Under the pieces are notes generated by a model. The model was not told the DNA's origin, did not search any database, and worked only from the letters and a program-made list of their open reading frames with translations. Made by a program: the position numbers and the translations under genes. This document shows, piece after piece, positions 53,387 to 61,215 of a stretch of 64,000 bases of DNA. This DNA comes from an uncultured Paracoccaceae bacterium (GTDB taxonomy: Bacteria; Pseudomonadota; Alphaproteobacteria; Rhodobacterales; Rhodobacteraceae): NCBI GenBank assembly GCA_947487205.1, contig CANKVU010000004.1, positions 1 through 64,000 on the forward strand, written 5' to 3'. Every line of letters starts with the position of its first letter. The stretch's first letter is position 1.

Positions 53387-53995
53387 TTACTCCTTCGGGG
53401 TAAATGGTTTTGGAATTGGCCGGCAGTGTTCGGCATCTGCAAAATGAGCGCATTGTGCGGCATGAGCTAAGTGCCGCGAGGAAAGGTGCGCAATGCTTTC
53501 TACTTGCTTAGCCAACCCTATTTTTGCTTCGCTAAATATAAAGGGGACTGCAATGTGGTACTGATAGTAGGATTTTTTCAGCCTCGGCCTGTGGATTTGA
53601 CTTGTAATTGCGCCCAGCAACTCCCCGTTACGTGCGGAGTTTTCGAATACTGACATTTTATATGTGATTAATACTCCGTCCGCTTCAATAATCTCTGAGA
53701 GCGGCACGTTCATCTTTGATTTAATTTCAATCCACGACATATTTTGAAAGCTCTTCATGAGCCCCATCTCGACCGCTCGCCGCATGTCGCTTCCCGTGTT
53801 GCCGTGCAAGTTATTCCAATCACCGTGCACAACGTCAAAAGAGAAGTATATCGTGGGTGCGCCTTCGAAAACCTGACTGGGGACTATTCTTGCACTAATA
53901 GAGCTTTCGGATGCGCTGGAAGAGAATGGGTAGAGCTGGATGTAAGACAGTGCTCCAATAGCAATTAGTAGTAGAGGTAAGTATCTTCGCGTCAT
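53387..53995 (-). CDS. Exported or membrane-anchored protein upstream of the protease
   Basis: A 202-residue protein with an N-terminal hydrophobic helix (YLPLLLIAIGALSYIQLYPF) as signal or anchor and a periplasmic remainder without recognised motifs. It ends four bases before the protease start, so the two are co-transcribed and coupled. An immunity, chaperone or inhibitor role for the protease is conceivable, but it is longer than known serralysin inhibitors and has a different character. GC is low. Confidence 0.6.
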   Translation of the reverse strand: MTRRYLPLLLIAIGALSYIQLYPFSSSASESSISARIVPSQVFEGAPTIYFSFDVVHGDWNNLHGNTGSDMRRAVEMGLMKSFQNMSWIEIKSKMNVPLSEIIEADGVLITYKMSVFENSARNGELLGAITSQIHRPRLKKSYYQYHIAVPFIFSEAKIGLAKQVESIAHLSSRHLAHAAQCAHFADAEHCRPIPKPFTPKE

Positions 53996-54248
53996 TATTC
54001 AGATTTCTCTTTGCCAACTTAGGAACCGCTAATATGGCACACAACTATCGCGATTACTTCAAATAGTTTCTGTTATCCACAGATTGTATTTTTGGTTATA
54101 AGACAATTAGGGAGATGGCCTATTTGCGAGCGGGTACCACACACTATCGCATGTGCCGTCATTTACAGCGCCGTAGGTGTTGGCCTCTTCCCAATGGCCC
54201 CAAGAAAGCTGCGAAGTTCGCGCAGACCTCGTCTGATTAGATCGGGTT
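53996..54248. promoter_or_regulatory. AT-rich upstream region of the protease operon
   Basis: About 250 bp with the lowest GC in the window, containing several TATAAT-like and TTGACA-poor candidates but no pair I can defend. It should carry the promoter for the leftward exported-protein/protease operon. No gene seen. Confidence 0.35.
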
Positions 54249-54723
54249 CTAGCCAATACGGATCATCCACGAAGCTTGGGCGACTTTGGCTAGTTCGGCG
54301 CGGTCGCGTGTCTGATAAACCTCGACTTGGCCCGCTGCCTTTCCAGAAATGCGCACAGCTAGATCGATAATCAGGGCGCGGCGCTGTGCTTCGTTCGGCC
54401 TAATCAGCAGGCCGGGGGCGATGTGCTCCATATAGTAGTGTAACCTTGGCTGTGCTCGACCAACTCCAGCAGCTCGCGGCCCTGGCAAGTCAGCGAGCCG
54501 TCGCCTCCATATAGTGTCCAGCGTGCCCGAAGAGATGCCGATGGATGCGCAGCGCGTCCGCCATGGCAGCGCGGAAGCTCCAGGAGCGATCCCGGACCGT
54601 GCCAAGCGAGGTCTTCGTGCTTTCTACCGTTCGCCCAAGCGATGTCATGACCTCGACCTCGCGCAGCACGTTCAGGTAGCGGTACTTAGCTACCTCTGAA
54701 TGCAGCAATAATGCGGGCTTCAT
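54249..54723 (-). pseudogene. Unrecognised element gene with a frameshift
   Basis: From ATG 54723, MKPALLLHSEVAKYRYLNVL, SLGRTVESTKTSLGTVRDRS and FRAAMADALRIHRHLFG read in one frame. After about 54530 the sensible reading moves to another frame: TLDTIWRRRLADLPGP, LHYYMEHIAPGLLIRPNEAQ and GKAAGQVEVYQTRDRAELAK, ending at 54249. Together they would give about 157 residues of plausible globular protein, so a single frameshift is the simplest explanation. Family unknown to me. Confidence 0.5.
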
Positions 54724-55013
54724 GGCGCTTCTGGCGCTTCGGCTGGGGTTTCGGTCCGCGCCCTGAAACTTATTTCCAAGCAATATCAGTGACGTAATCG
54801 AGCAATTTTTGGCAACCTTGGGAAACCCCTGAATCATGCCGATATCCAAGCGCGTGAGGGTTGGCCAACCCTCACCGGACGATCCAAGGGCCGGATAGCC
54901 CATCCAGAGAAGAGAAGACCAAGACCAACGCCGGGACCCCCGATTCCGGTGATCAGGAAAGCTGTGTCTCGCGGGAAGGCACGTCCAACGAAGCAAGAAA
55001 GGAGACTATAAAG

Positions 55014-55313
55014 ATGTACCCGAACCCGTACCAGTCCGGCGGCCCAAGCCGAAGTCCCGGAGAAGACCTGAAAGGCGGCTTCGCCACCTGCGCTGCGGCC
55101 ATGGTGTCGATCATCGTCACCCCGGTCTTCTCTGAATTCACGAGCCCGTATGTAATCTGGCTCGCGAAAGACCACTACAGCGGTGAGACGCTCAATTTCA
55201 TCGCCTTTGCCTGGGACATCATCGCCTGGCCAATGACGTTCTTTGCAGCCCGGTCCGCCATCATCGCGGGCCTCACCGTGGCAGGCGTCTATCTCGCCTA
55301 CCGCTTAATCTGA
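55014..55313 (+). CDS. Small membrane protein, coupling-protein neighbourhood
   Basis: A 99-residue protein with ribosome site aaaggagactataaag before ATG 55014. The middle and end contain at least three hydrophobic segments (FATCAAAMVSIIVTPVF; LNFIAFAWDIIAWPMTFF; AIIAGLTVAGVYLAYRLI). First of a rightward operon leading to the coupling protein. Could be a membrane partner of the transfer apparatus. Confidence 0.65.
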   Translation: MYPNPYQSGGPSRSPGEDLKGGFATCAAAMVSIIVTPVFSEFTSPYVIWLAKDHYSGETLNFIAFAWDIIAWPMTFFAARSAIIAGLTVAGVYLAYRLI

Positions 55314-55348
55314 ACTGAATCCTGAAACCTAAAAAGAAAGGAAACCAA

Positions 55349-55492
55349 ATGCCCAAATACATCCGTGAAGAAGTTGGCAAAGTCTATCGCACCCGGAAAG
55401 TCAAAACCTTCTGGGACAAGCTGAAGGAATGGGCCGGAGCAGCCGTTGCTGTTTACGTCGTTCTTTTGGTCATCGCCAATATGGCCAGCTAA
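55349..55492 (+). CDS. Very small membrane protein
   Basis: A 47-residue protein, MPKYIREEVGKVYRTRKVKT then a single hydrophobic helix AAVAVYVVLLVIANMAS at the C-terminus. Ribosome site aaagaaaggaaacca. Basic N-terminus in the cytoplasm predicted. Second gene of the small-membrane-protein series. Confidence 0.6.
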   Translation: MPKYIREEVGKVYRTRKVKTFWDKLKEWAGAAVAVYVVLLVIANMAS

Positions 55493-55573
55493 CCCATCAA
55501 GAAAAGGAGGACGCTGCAATGAGGCAGCCATTCCATCTCAAACCGAAACCAAAATCAAAGGAAAGGACGAACA

Positions 55574-55702
55574 ATGAACCATACCCGGAAACCAAAAGGA
55601 CCGCTCGAATCCCTTGGCGCGGCTATTGCCGATATCATTGCCAAAGGCACGCTAGTGATCCTTGGGATCGGCCTGGTGGCCTTCATCGCCAACAACTGGT
55701 GA
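55574..55702 (+). CDS. Very small membrane protein
   Basis: A 42-residue protein, MNHTRKPKGPLESLGAAIAD then a hydrophobic helix (GTLVILGIGLVAFIANNW). Ribosome site aaggaaaggacgaaca before ATG 55574. It overlaps in another frame a Pro/Lys/Arg-rich frame starting at 55519, also with a ribosome site (aaaaggagg), which could be a short leader. The membrane-helix reading is preferred because its composition mirrors the gene before it. Confidence 0.55.
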   Translation: MNHTRKPKGPLESLGAAIADIIAKGTLVILGIGLVAFIANNW

Positions 55703-55709
55703 GCCCCTT

Positions 55710-55743
55710 GTGATGGCCGCTTCACCTTAGCGGCGGCCATCAC
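55710..55743 (+). terminator. Hairpin between small membrane genes and coupling protein
   Basis: An 11 bp perfect stem gtgatggccgc/gcggccatcac with a 12-base loop, and no U-run after it. It may be an attenuator or processing site that lowers expression of the coupling protein relative to the small genes upstream. Confidence 0.45.
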
Positions 55744-55785
55744 CCTCAACCCTTCCACAACAATCAAACCAAGAAAGGAACCCTC

Positions 55786-57435
55786 ATGCACTTTGAGGAA
55801 CGATACCCCTATGGCTCTGCGCGCTTCGCGGAACCCTTCGAAATCTCCCGCGCCTTCCGGTCTCAGGGCGGCGTGCCCTTCGCCTTCCATCAGGGGCGCA
55901 AGCTCTTCCATGCAAAGAATGCTGGCATGCTCCTGATCGGCGGGGCGGGCTCTGGCAAGTTCACCTCTGTTCTCGCCCATCTCATGGATGCTCCAGGCCG
56001 GAACGGTGAACCTGCACGCTATGCGATCTTTGATCCAAAGCGCGAGCTGCGCGCAGTGCTGGAGCCATACTTCGCCCACATCAAAGCCCGCGTGTACGAG
56101 ATCAACCCGTACTTCACGCATGGCGCACAAGGACACACCCTCTCGATCCTGAGCCATCTCACCCCCACCAGCCCGCGCCTCGTGGCTGATTGCCGCCGGG
56201 CGGCGCGCACGCTGCTGCCCGAAAGCGGCGGCGGTGATGCCAAGTTCTTCGAGCAAAAGGCGCAGAACTGGCTCGATCCGCTCATGCGGGGCCTCGTGCA
56301 CATGGATGGCGGAGTATCCCCAACCTCCCTCTATGATCTGGTGGGCATGATCCGCGTCTCGCCGGAGGGCTTCGCCGAAACGGCAGAGATCATGGCCGCG
56401 CTTGGCGAGCCTGACCTAACTATCGCCTATGCCGAGATGATGGAGATGGCCGAAGACTCGCGCCGGACTTTCGATTCAGTGATGAGCGAGATTACCAACG
56501 GGCTCGCCTTCATGAGCGATCCGCGCCTGCAATCGGCGCTGGTGGCAAGTGAGCATGCTGACTTCACCCTGGACGTGCTCTGCGAGGACAGCGCCGATCC
56601 GGTCTTCGTCTTCTTCGTGATGCCGCCGGAGATGACGGTGCAAAACGCAGCGCTCATCCGGCAGTTCTTCTCGACGCTGCGCACCTTGAAGCAGGCCCGG
56701 CCCGACGCACCAACGCTCAATCTGGTGATTGATGAAGCTGCCCAGCTCGGGCGCTTCCCGGAAATTGCCGAGTTTTACTCAATTGGGCGGGGGTTCGGTC
56801 TGTGTCCGGTTTGCGTCTACCAAGACATCGGCCAAATCCGGAACAACCTGGGCCCGACAGGGGCGATGACGCTCTCGGCCAGCGCCGATCTGGAAGTCTA
56901 TCTTGGCGGTGGCATCTCCGATCTGGAGACGGCGCGCCATCTCTCCCAGAAGCTCGGCAACCAGACGCTCAGCCTGGATGATCATCTCACCCAGCAGCGG
57001 GCAAGCCGCGCCATGCGTGAAGCCATGCATGACGCACTCTTCGGTAAAGGCGGCAATGGCATCCGCACCGGGCTTTCGATGAAGGCACTGTCTTACGAGC
57101 GCGGGCACCAGCGTAAGCAGGCGCGGCCTCTCCGTACCCCGGATGAAATCCTGGGAATGCCGCACAGCCAGGCGCTTGTCATGGCCTCGGGCTACGGCAT
57201 TCCGCCCTTCCTGGCAGAGAAGGTGCCGTATTACGCGCGCACCGAATATCGAGGCCTCTACGGGCCGAACCCGTACTTTGACCGCGATCTTACCAAGGTG
57301 GGCCTCGGTCGGCGCTTCGGCGCGAAGGCAAGCGCGCGCGTGATCGCCGAGCCCGTGGCCGAAAGCCATGCGCATCTTCCGCAATACGCTAATGGGCAAT
57401 GGACATTTATCGACGGATATCGTCCGAAATCCTGA
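55786..57435 (+). CDS. VirD4/TraG-type coupling protein lacking membrane segments
   Basis: A 549-residue ATPase. Walker A IGGAGSGKFTS at about residues 51-61 (Phe where Ser/Thr is usual, with Thr next), Walker B LNLVIDEAAQLGRF near 312-325, and the downstream motif GRGFGLCPVCVYQDIGQI typical of T4CPs. Family members normally open with two membrane helices and run to 600-700 residues. Here the protein begins YPYGSARFAEPFEIS without any. It would couple the relaxase-DNA complex to a helper secretion channel. The small membrane proteins upstream may provide the missing anchor. Confidence 0.85.
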   Translation: MHFEERYPYGSARFAEPFEISRAFRSQGGVPFAFHQGRKLFHAKNAGMLLIGGAGSGKFTSVLAHLMDAPGRNGEPARYAIFDPKRELRAVLEPYFAHIKARVYEINPYFTHGAQGHTLSILSHLTPTSPRLVADCRRAARTLLPESGGGDAKFFEQKAQNWLDPLMRGLVHMDGGVSPTSLYDLVGMIRVSPEGFAETAEIMAALGEPDLTIAYAEMMEMAEDSRRTFDSVMSEITNGLAFMSDPRLQSALVASEHADFTLDVLCEDSADPVFVFFVMPPEMTVQNAALIRQFFSTLRTLKQARPDAPTLNLVIDEAAQLGRFPEIAEFYSIGRGFGLCPVCVYQDIGQIRNNLGPTGAMTLSASADLEVYLGGGISDLETARHLSQKLGNQTLSLDDHLTQQRASRAMREAMHDALFGKGGNGIRTGLSMKALSYERGHQRKQARPLRTPDEILGMPHSQALVMASGYGIPPFLAEKVPYYARTEYRGLYGPNPYFDRDLTKVGLGRRFGAKASARVIAEPVAESHAHLPQYANGQWTFIDGYRPKS

Positions 57436-57466
57436 AGTCAAAACCAGCAATAAGGAGAACTAGACC

Positions 57467-58036
57467 ATGACTATGATCGAACGAAACTTCTCGAAACCCG
57501 CAGAAATTTGCGCCCCACAACAAAAGGATGATAAAATGAAACTAGAACATACCGCTTTGCCTGCTCAGAGCAAAGCGCACTTCAAGGGAAATGGACGGAA
57601 CACTGATCCGCGCGTTGCGGATGAATCTTCGCGCACGGTTTTGCCGCGCGCGGGAAAGGATGGTGTTGTTATGCCTGATGATAGCTTTGATGACAGCCCG
57701 CAAGCGGGGCCCACGCTCCGCCTGACGGGTGAGGCCAGCGCCAAGCGCTGCTTGGAGGTCGATGTCGATAAGTATCAGAAATATTTGGATGATCCGGCGC
57801 TCAGCGATGATCAAAAAGAAGAAATCATCCGCGCCCTTTGGTCGATCATGATGGCCTTCGCGGACCTTGGATTTGGTATCCATCCGATCCAAGAAGCCTG
57901 TGGACAAGTGAACGAAACGCTTGATGAGCAAGCGAAAGGGGATTCTAATGGAGACCAAGCCACACATACGAAGATGCATGATGCATTCAATTCGGCAAGC
58001 CGCGATGGAAATTCGCGGCCCGCCCAAGAAGAATAA
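57467..58036 (+). CDS. Hypothetical protein between coupling protein and recombinase
   Basis: A 189-residue hydrophilic protein with ribosome site aaggagaactagacc before ATG 57467; a second Met (MKLEHTALP) is an alternative. The disordered N-terminal half precedes a helical section (EVDVDKYQKYLDDPALSDDQ, then KEEIIRALWSIMMAFADLGF, GIHPIQEACGQVNE). The stop lies 10 bp before the recombinase start. Unknown family; position suggests a role with the recombinase or transfer, such as directionality. Confidence 0.55.
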   Translation: MTMIERNFSKPAEICAPQQKDDKMKLEHTALPAQSKAHFKGNGRNTDPRVADESSRTVLPRAGKDGVVMPDDSFDDSPQAGPTLRLTGEASAKRCLEVDVDKYQKYLDDPALSDDQKEEIIRALWSIMMAFADLGFGIHPIQEACGQVNETLDEQAKGDSNGDQATHTKMHDAFNSASRDGNSRPAQEE

Positions 58037-58046
58037 AGGAGTAGAT

Positions 58047-59624
58047 ATGCGAGAATTTAATCGCCAACAACATGGGCCGGGCACAATGGCAATCGTATAT
58101 TGCCGTGTCTCGGACCCAAAACAAACAACGCGCGGTGACGGGCTTAACTCTCAAGAGACCCGTTGCCGCGAGTTCGCCAAATACAAAGGCTACGAAGTCG
58201 TCGCAGTCTTTAAAGATGACATGTCGGGGAAGTTTCATGCCCGCCCCGGCATGCAATCCGCCCTTGCCTTCCTTCGGAAGAACCGCAAACACCCTCATGT
58301 TTTAATCATCGATGATATCACCCGCCTTGCGCGCGGGCTGGAAGCACATATCAAGTTGCGCTCTGATATCAGCGGCGCTGGCGGTATCCTTGAAAGCCCC
58401 TCCATTGAGTTTGGTGAAGATTCGGATTCGATCCTCGTTGAAAACCTGCTCGCTTCCGTCTCGCAGCATCAACGCCAGAAGAACGGTGAGCAAACCAAGA
58501 ACCGCATGCGCGCGCGGCTTCAGAACGGCTACTGGCCGTTCCAGGCTCCGATTGGGTATCGCTACGAACGCTCCAGCGCGGGCCACGGCAAAGTCTTGGT
58601 GCACGACGAGCCCAATGCCTCGATCTTGCGGGAAGCCCTTGAAGGCTACGCCTGCGGGCGCTTTCAGACGCAAGTAGAGGTGAAGCGCTTTCTGGAAGCG
58701 CAGCCTGCCTTCCCAAAGGATTTGAACGGTCGGGAGGTGCGCAACCAGCGCGTTTATGAGATGCTGACGCGCTGTCTCTATGCCGGGTATGTCGAGCATG
58801 CCGAGTGGGGCGTGAGCCTACGCCAGGGGCACCATGAGGGTCTGATCGACTATGCCACGTTTCAAGCCATTCAGAATCGCCTTACCTCGACAGCCAAAGC
58901 GCCCGCGCGAAAGGACATCAGTGCAGACTTCCCCTTGCGCGGGTTTATCCAGTGTGACGATTGCGGCGAGGCGCTGACGGCGTGCTGGTCCACCAGCAAG
59001 ACGGGAGCCAAGCACCCTTACTATCTGTGTAAGACGAAGGGTTGTGAGAGCTACCGTAAGTCGATCCGGCGTGATCAGCTAGAAGATGACTTTGAGGGTT
59101 TGCTGCGCTCGCTGGAGCCATCCAAGGGGCTCTATCAGCTCGCCAAGGCCATGTTCCGGGACATCTGGGATGCTCGCATTGCGCAAGCGGCTGACGCCTC
59201 GAAGACGCTCAAGAAAGATATCCACAAGATTGAGACACAGATCGAGGCCCTCCTCGACCGCATCGTCGAATCCACGACCTCCAGTGTGGTTGCGGCCTAC
59301 GAGAAGCGCATCGGGAAGCTGGAGAAGGAGAAGATTCTACTGCAAGAGACCATGGCAAAATCCGGTCAGCCCGTGCGTACCCTGGAGGAGTCGTTCGAAC
59401 TCGCACTGCGGTTTCTGTCAAGTCCTTGGAATATTTGGAAAAATAGCTCGCTTCCTTGGCAAAAAACCGTCCTGCGGCTCGCCTTTGCGGAGCCTGTTCG
59501 GTACTGCCGGAATCAGGGTGTTCGAACCCCGAAAACTTCCTTCCCCTTCAAGGTGTTAGGGGACTTTTCAACGGCGAAATGTGAAATGGCGCGCTGGGGA
59601 GGATTCGAACCCCCGACCCTCTGA
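58047..59624 (+). CDS. Large serine recombinase/integrase
   Basis: A 525-residue recombinase; ATG 58047 follows aaaggagtagat. Catalytic domain: AIVYCRVSDPKQ with nucleophile Ser22, and IDDITRLARGLEAHI. The recombinase domain has RLQNGYWPFQAPIGYRYE; the zinc ribbon FIQCDDCGEALTACW ... CKTKGC; then a coiled coil (ASKTLKKDIHKIETQIEALL, EKRIGKLEKEKILLQETMAK). The last 15 or so codons (EMARWGGFEPPTL) are encoded by tRNA-Arg sequence on the opposite strand, so after integration the gene's natural end comes from the target site. It should catalyse integration and excision of the element. Confidence 0.9.
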   Translation: MREFNRQQHGPGTMAIVYCRVSDPKQTTRGDGLNSQETRCREFAKYKGYEVVAVFKDDMSGKFHARPGMQSALAFLRKNRKHPHVLIIDDITRLARGLEAHIKLRSDISGAGGILESPSIEFGEDSDSILVENLLASVSQHQRQKNGEQTKNRMRARLQNGYWPFQAPIGYRYERSSAGHGKVLVHDEPNASILREALEGYACGRFQTQVEVKRFLEAQPAFPKDLNGREVRNQRVYEMLTRCLYAGYVEHAEWGVSLRQGHHEGLIDYATFQAIQNRLTSTAKAPARKDISADFPLRGFIQCDDCGEALTACWSTSKTGAKHPYYLCKTKGCESYRKSIRRDQLEDDFEGLLRSLEPSKGLYQLAKAMFRDIWDARIAQAADASKTLKKDIHKIETQIEALLDRIVESTTSSVVAAYEKRIGKLEKEKILLQETMAKSGQPVRTLEESFELALRFLSSPWNIWKNSSLPWQKTVLRLAFAEPVRYCRNQGVRTPKTSFPFKVLGDFSTAKCEMARWGGFEPPTL

Positions 59625-59663
59625 TTCGTAGTCAGATACTCTATCCAACTGAGCTACCAGCGC
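59587..59663 (-). tRNA. tRNA-Arg (anticodon ACG)
   Basis: The minus strand folds as a full tRNA: acceptor GCGCTGG/CCAGCGC, D-arm GCTC...GAGT, anticodon stem TCTGA/TCAGA around loop CTACGAA (anticodon ACG), T-arm GGGGG TTCGAAT CCTCC, discriminator G and an encoded CCA at 59587-59589. Length 77 nt. It is the attachment gene of the mobile element, whose recombinase ends inside the 3' half at 59624. The tRNA remains complete after integration. Confidence 0.95.
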
Positions 59664-59716
59664 GTTGGGGCGGTCTCTATCGTGCGGCGCGGCGGGATGC
59701 AAGGGCCCCCCGGACC

Positions 59717-60034
59717 TCACAGGCCGATGCGCTGTGGGCCCCGGCGCGGCGGCGGCGCGGCCCCGTCGGCGGCATAATCGCGCGCCGGCGCCGCGTCGGC
59801 GAAGGCCAGGGTCTTGAAGCGGAAACGGTGCTCGCCCCCCTCGATCCCGTCCGAGACGAGCAGACCGGTCGCCACGTGCTCGGCGCCGCGCAGAAGCCGC
59901 ACGCGACCGGGCATGTGCCGCACCGCCCCCGGGTCGAGCGCCAGCCCGCCGCGCCAGATGCGCCGCACCGGCACCGAGCGCGTGCCCCAGGCCAGCCTGT
60001 AGGCCGCCGCCGCGTCGAACAATTCGCATCCCAT
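59717..60034 (-). CDS. Small hypothetical protein
   Basis: A 105-residue protein. ATG 60034 (MGCELFDAAAAYRLAWGTRS) chosen over an upstream start at 60073. It reads as a small beta-rich domain (VRRIWRGGLALDPGAVRHMP, GRVRLLRGAEHVATGLLVSD). Core-genome codon use. Divergent from the glutathionyl reductase gene. Function unknown. Confidence 0.5.
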   Translation of the reverse strand: MGCELFDAAAAYRLAWGTRSVPVRRIWRGGLALDPGAVRHMPGRVRLLRGAEHVATGLLVSDGIEGGEHRFRFKTLAFADAAPARDYAADGAAPPPRRGPQRIGL

Positions 60035-60163
60035 GCCGCGCCTCCCTTCGGTCTTTGGCGGACAGTCTGACACGGTCGCGCGACAGGATCACCACACGGG
60101 CGCGGCATGGACCGGCCCGCCCCCGGGGCTAGGTCCGCCATGACCATTTTTCCGGAGGCCACC

Positions 60164-61138
60164 ATGGGCAAGCTGATCGACGGCGTCTGGCGGGACGTGT
60201 GGTACGACACCGACAAGACCGGGGGGAAGTTCGAACGCTCCGCCCAGGAATTCCGCAACTGGATCACCCCCGACGGCGGCCCCGGCCCGCAGGGCGAGCC
60301 GGGCTACCCGGCCGAGGCGGGGCGCTATCACCTCTATGTCTCCTATGCGTGCCCGTGGGCGAACCGGGCGCTGTTCCTGCGCCGCCTGAAGGGGCTGGAG
60401 AATCTGATCGACGTGTCGGTCGTCCACCCCGAGATGCTGAAAGAGGGGTGGGAGTTCCGCACCGACTTCCCCGGCGCCACCGGGGACCGCGTCTTCGGCG
60501 CCCCCTACCTGCGCGACATCTACCTGCGCGCCGAGCCGGAGATGACCGGCCGCGTCACCGTCCCGCTCCTGTGGGACCTCCAGACCGGGACCATCGTGTC
60601 GAACGAATCGGCGGACATCATCCGGATGTTCAACTCCGCCTTCGACGGCCTCACCGGCAATACCGACGATTTCTGGCCCGAGGAGCTGCGCGGCGCGATC
60701 GAGCCGGTGAACCGGCGCATCTACGACACGCTGAACAACGGCGTCTACAAGGCCGGGTTCGCCACCAGCCAGGCGGCCTACGACGAGGCGGTGCACCCGC
60801 TCTTCGACACGATGGACTGGCTCGAACAGGTCCTGTCGGAGCAGCGCTACCTGATGGGCGACCGGGTGACGGAGGCCGATTGGCGGCTGTTCTCGACGCT
60901 GGTGCGCTTCGACCTCGTCTATCACACCCACTTCAAGTGCAACCGCAACTACCTGCGCGACTATCCCAACCTCTGGGCCTATACGCGCGAACTCTACCAA
61001 TGGCCGGGCATCCGCGACGAGGTCCATTTCGACCATTTCGTGCGCCACTACCATTACAGCCACGACATGGTGAATCCGAACCGGATCATTCCCATCAACC
61101 CGGTCCTCGACTGGGACGCGCCGCACGGACGCGGCTGA
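60164..61138 (+). CDS. Glutathionyl-hydroquinone reductase-type glutathione transferase
   Basis: A 324-residue protein starting MGKLIDGVWRDVWYDTDKTG. YVSYACPWANRALFLRRLKG carries the CPW active-site cysteine (about residue 63) of the Xi-class/YqjG family; VPLLWDLQTGTIVSNESADI binds glutathione, and the helical C-terminal domain includes LMGDRVTEADWRLFSTLVRF. It reduces glutathionyl-hydroquinones. Full length. Ordinary chromosomal gene. Confidence 0.9.
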   Translation: MGKLIDGVWRDVWYDTDKTGGKFERSAQEFRNWITPDGGPGPQGEPGYPAEAGRYHLYVSYACPWANRALFLRRLKGLENLIDVSVVHPEMLKEGWEFRTDFPGATGDRVFGAPYLRDIYLRAEPEMTGRVTVPLLWDLQTGTIVSNESADIIRMFNSAFDGLTGNTDDFWPEELRGAIEPVNRRIYDTLNNGVYKAGFATSQAAYDEAVHPLFDTMDWLEQVLSEQRYLMGDRVTEADWRLFSTLVRFDLVYHTHFKCNRNYLRDYPNLWAYTRELYQWPGIRDEVHFDHFVRHYHYSHDMVNPNRIIPINPVLDWDAPHGRG

Positions 61139-61215
61139 TCACGGCTGCGACAGCCGGTTTGCCCAGCCCCCCCCGCCTGCTATCCCCTGCGGCGACACGT
61201 TCGCCCGGAGGATCC

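Larger units (their letters stand above)
33200..59624. mobile_element. Integrative mobilizable element in tRNA-Arg
   Basis: A block of distinctly lower GC and different codon use than both flanks. It carries mobilisation genes (33.3-35.1 kb), defence and other cargo, a coupling protein (55.8-57.4 kb) and a large serine recombinase whose 3' end lies inside tRNA-Arg at 59.6 kb. No VirB/Tra channel genes are present, so it would depend on a helper conjugation system. The right border is firm. The left border is approximate, between the duplicated module (33.2 kb) and the MobC-like gene, and no matching tRNA-end repeat was found there. Confidence 0.7.

Noticed and set aside
53387-53995. Serralysin inhibitor (Inh-type)
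   Set aside because: Too long, anchored rather than freely periplasmic in appearance, and lacking the pattern of small Inh barrels.
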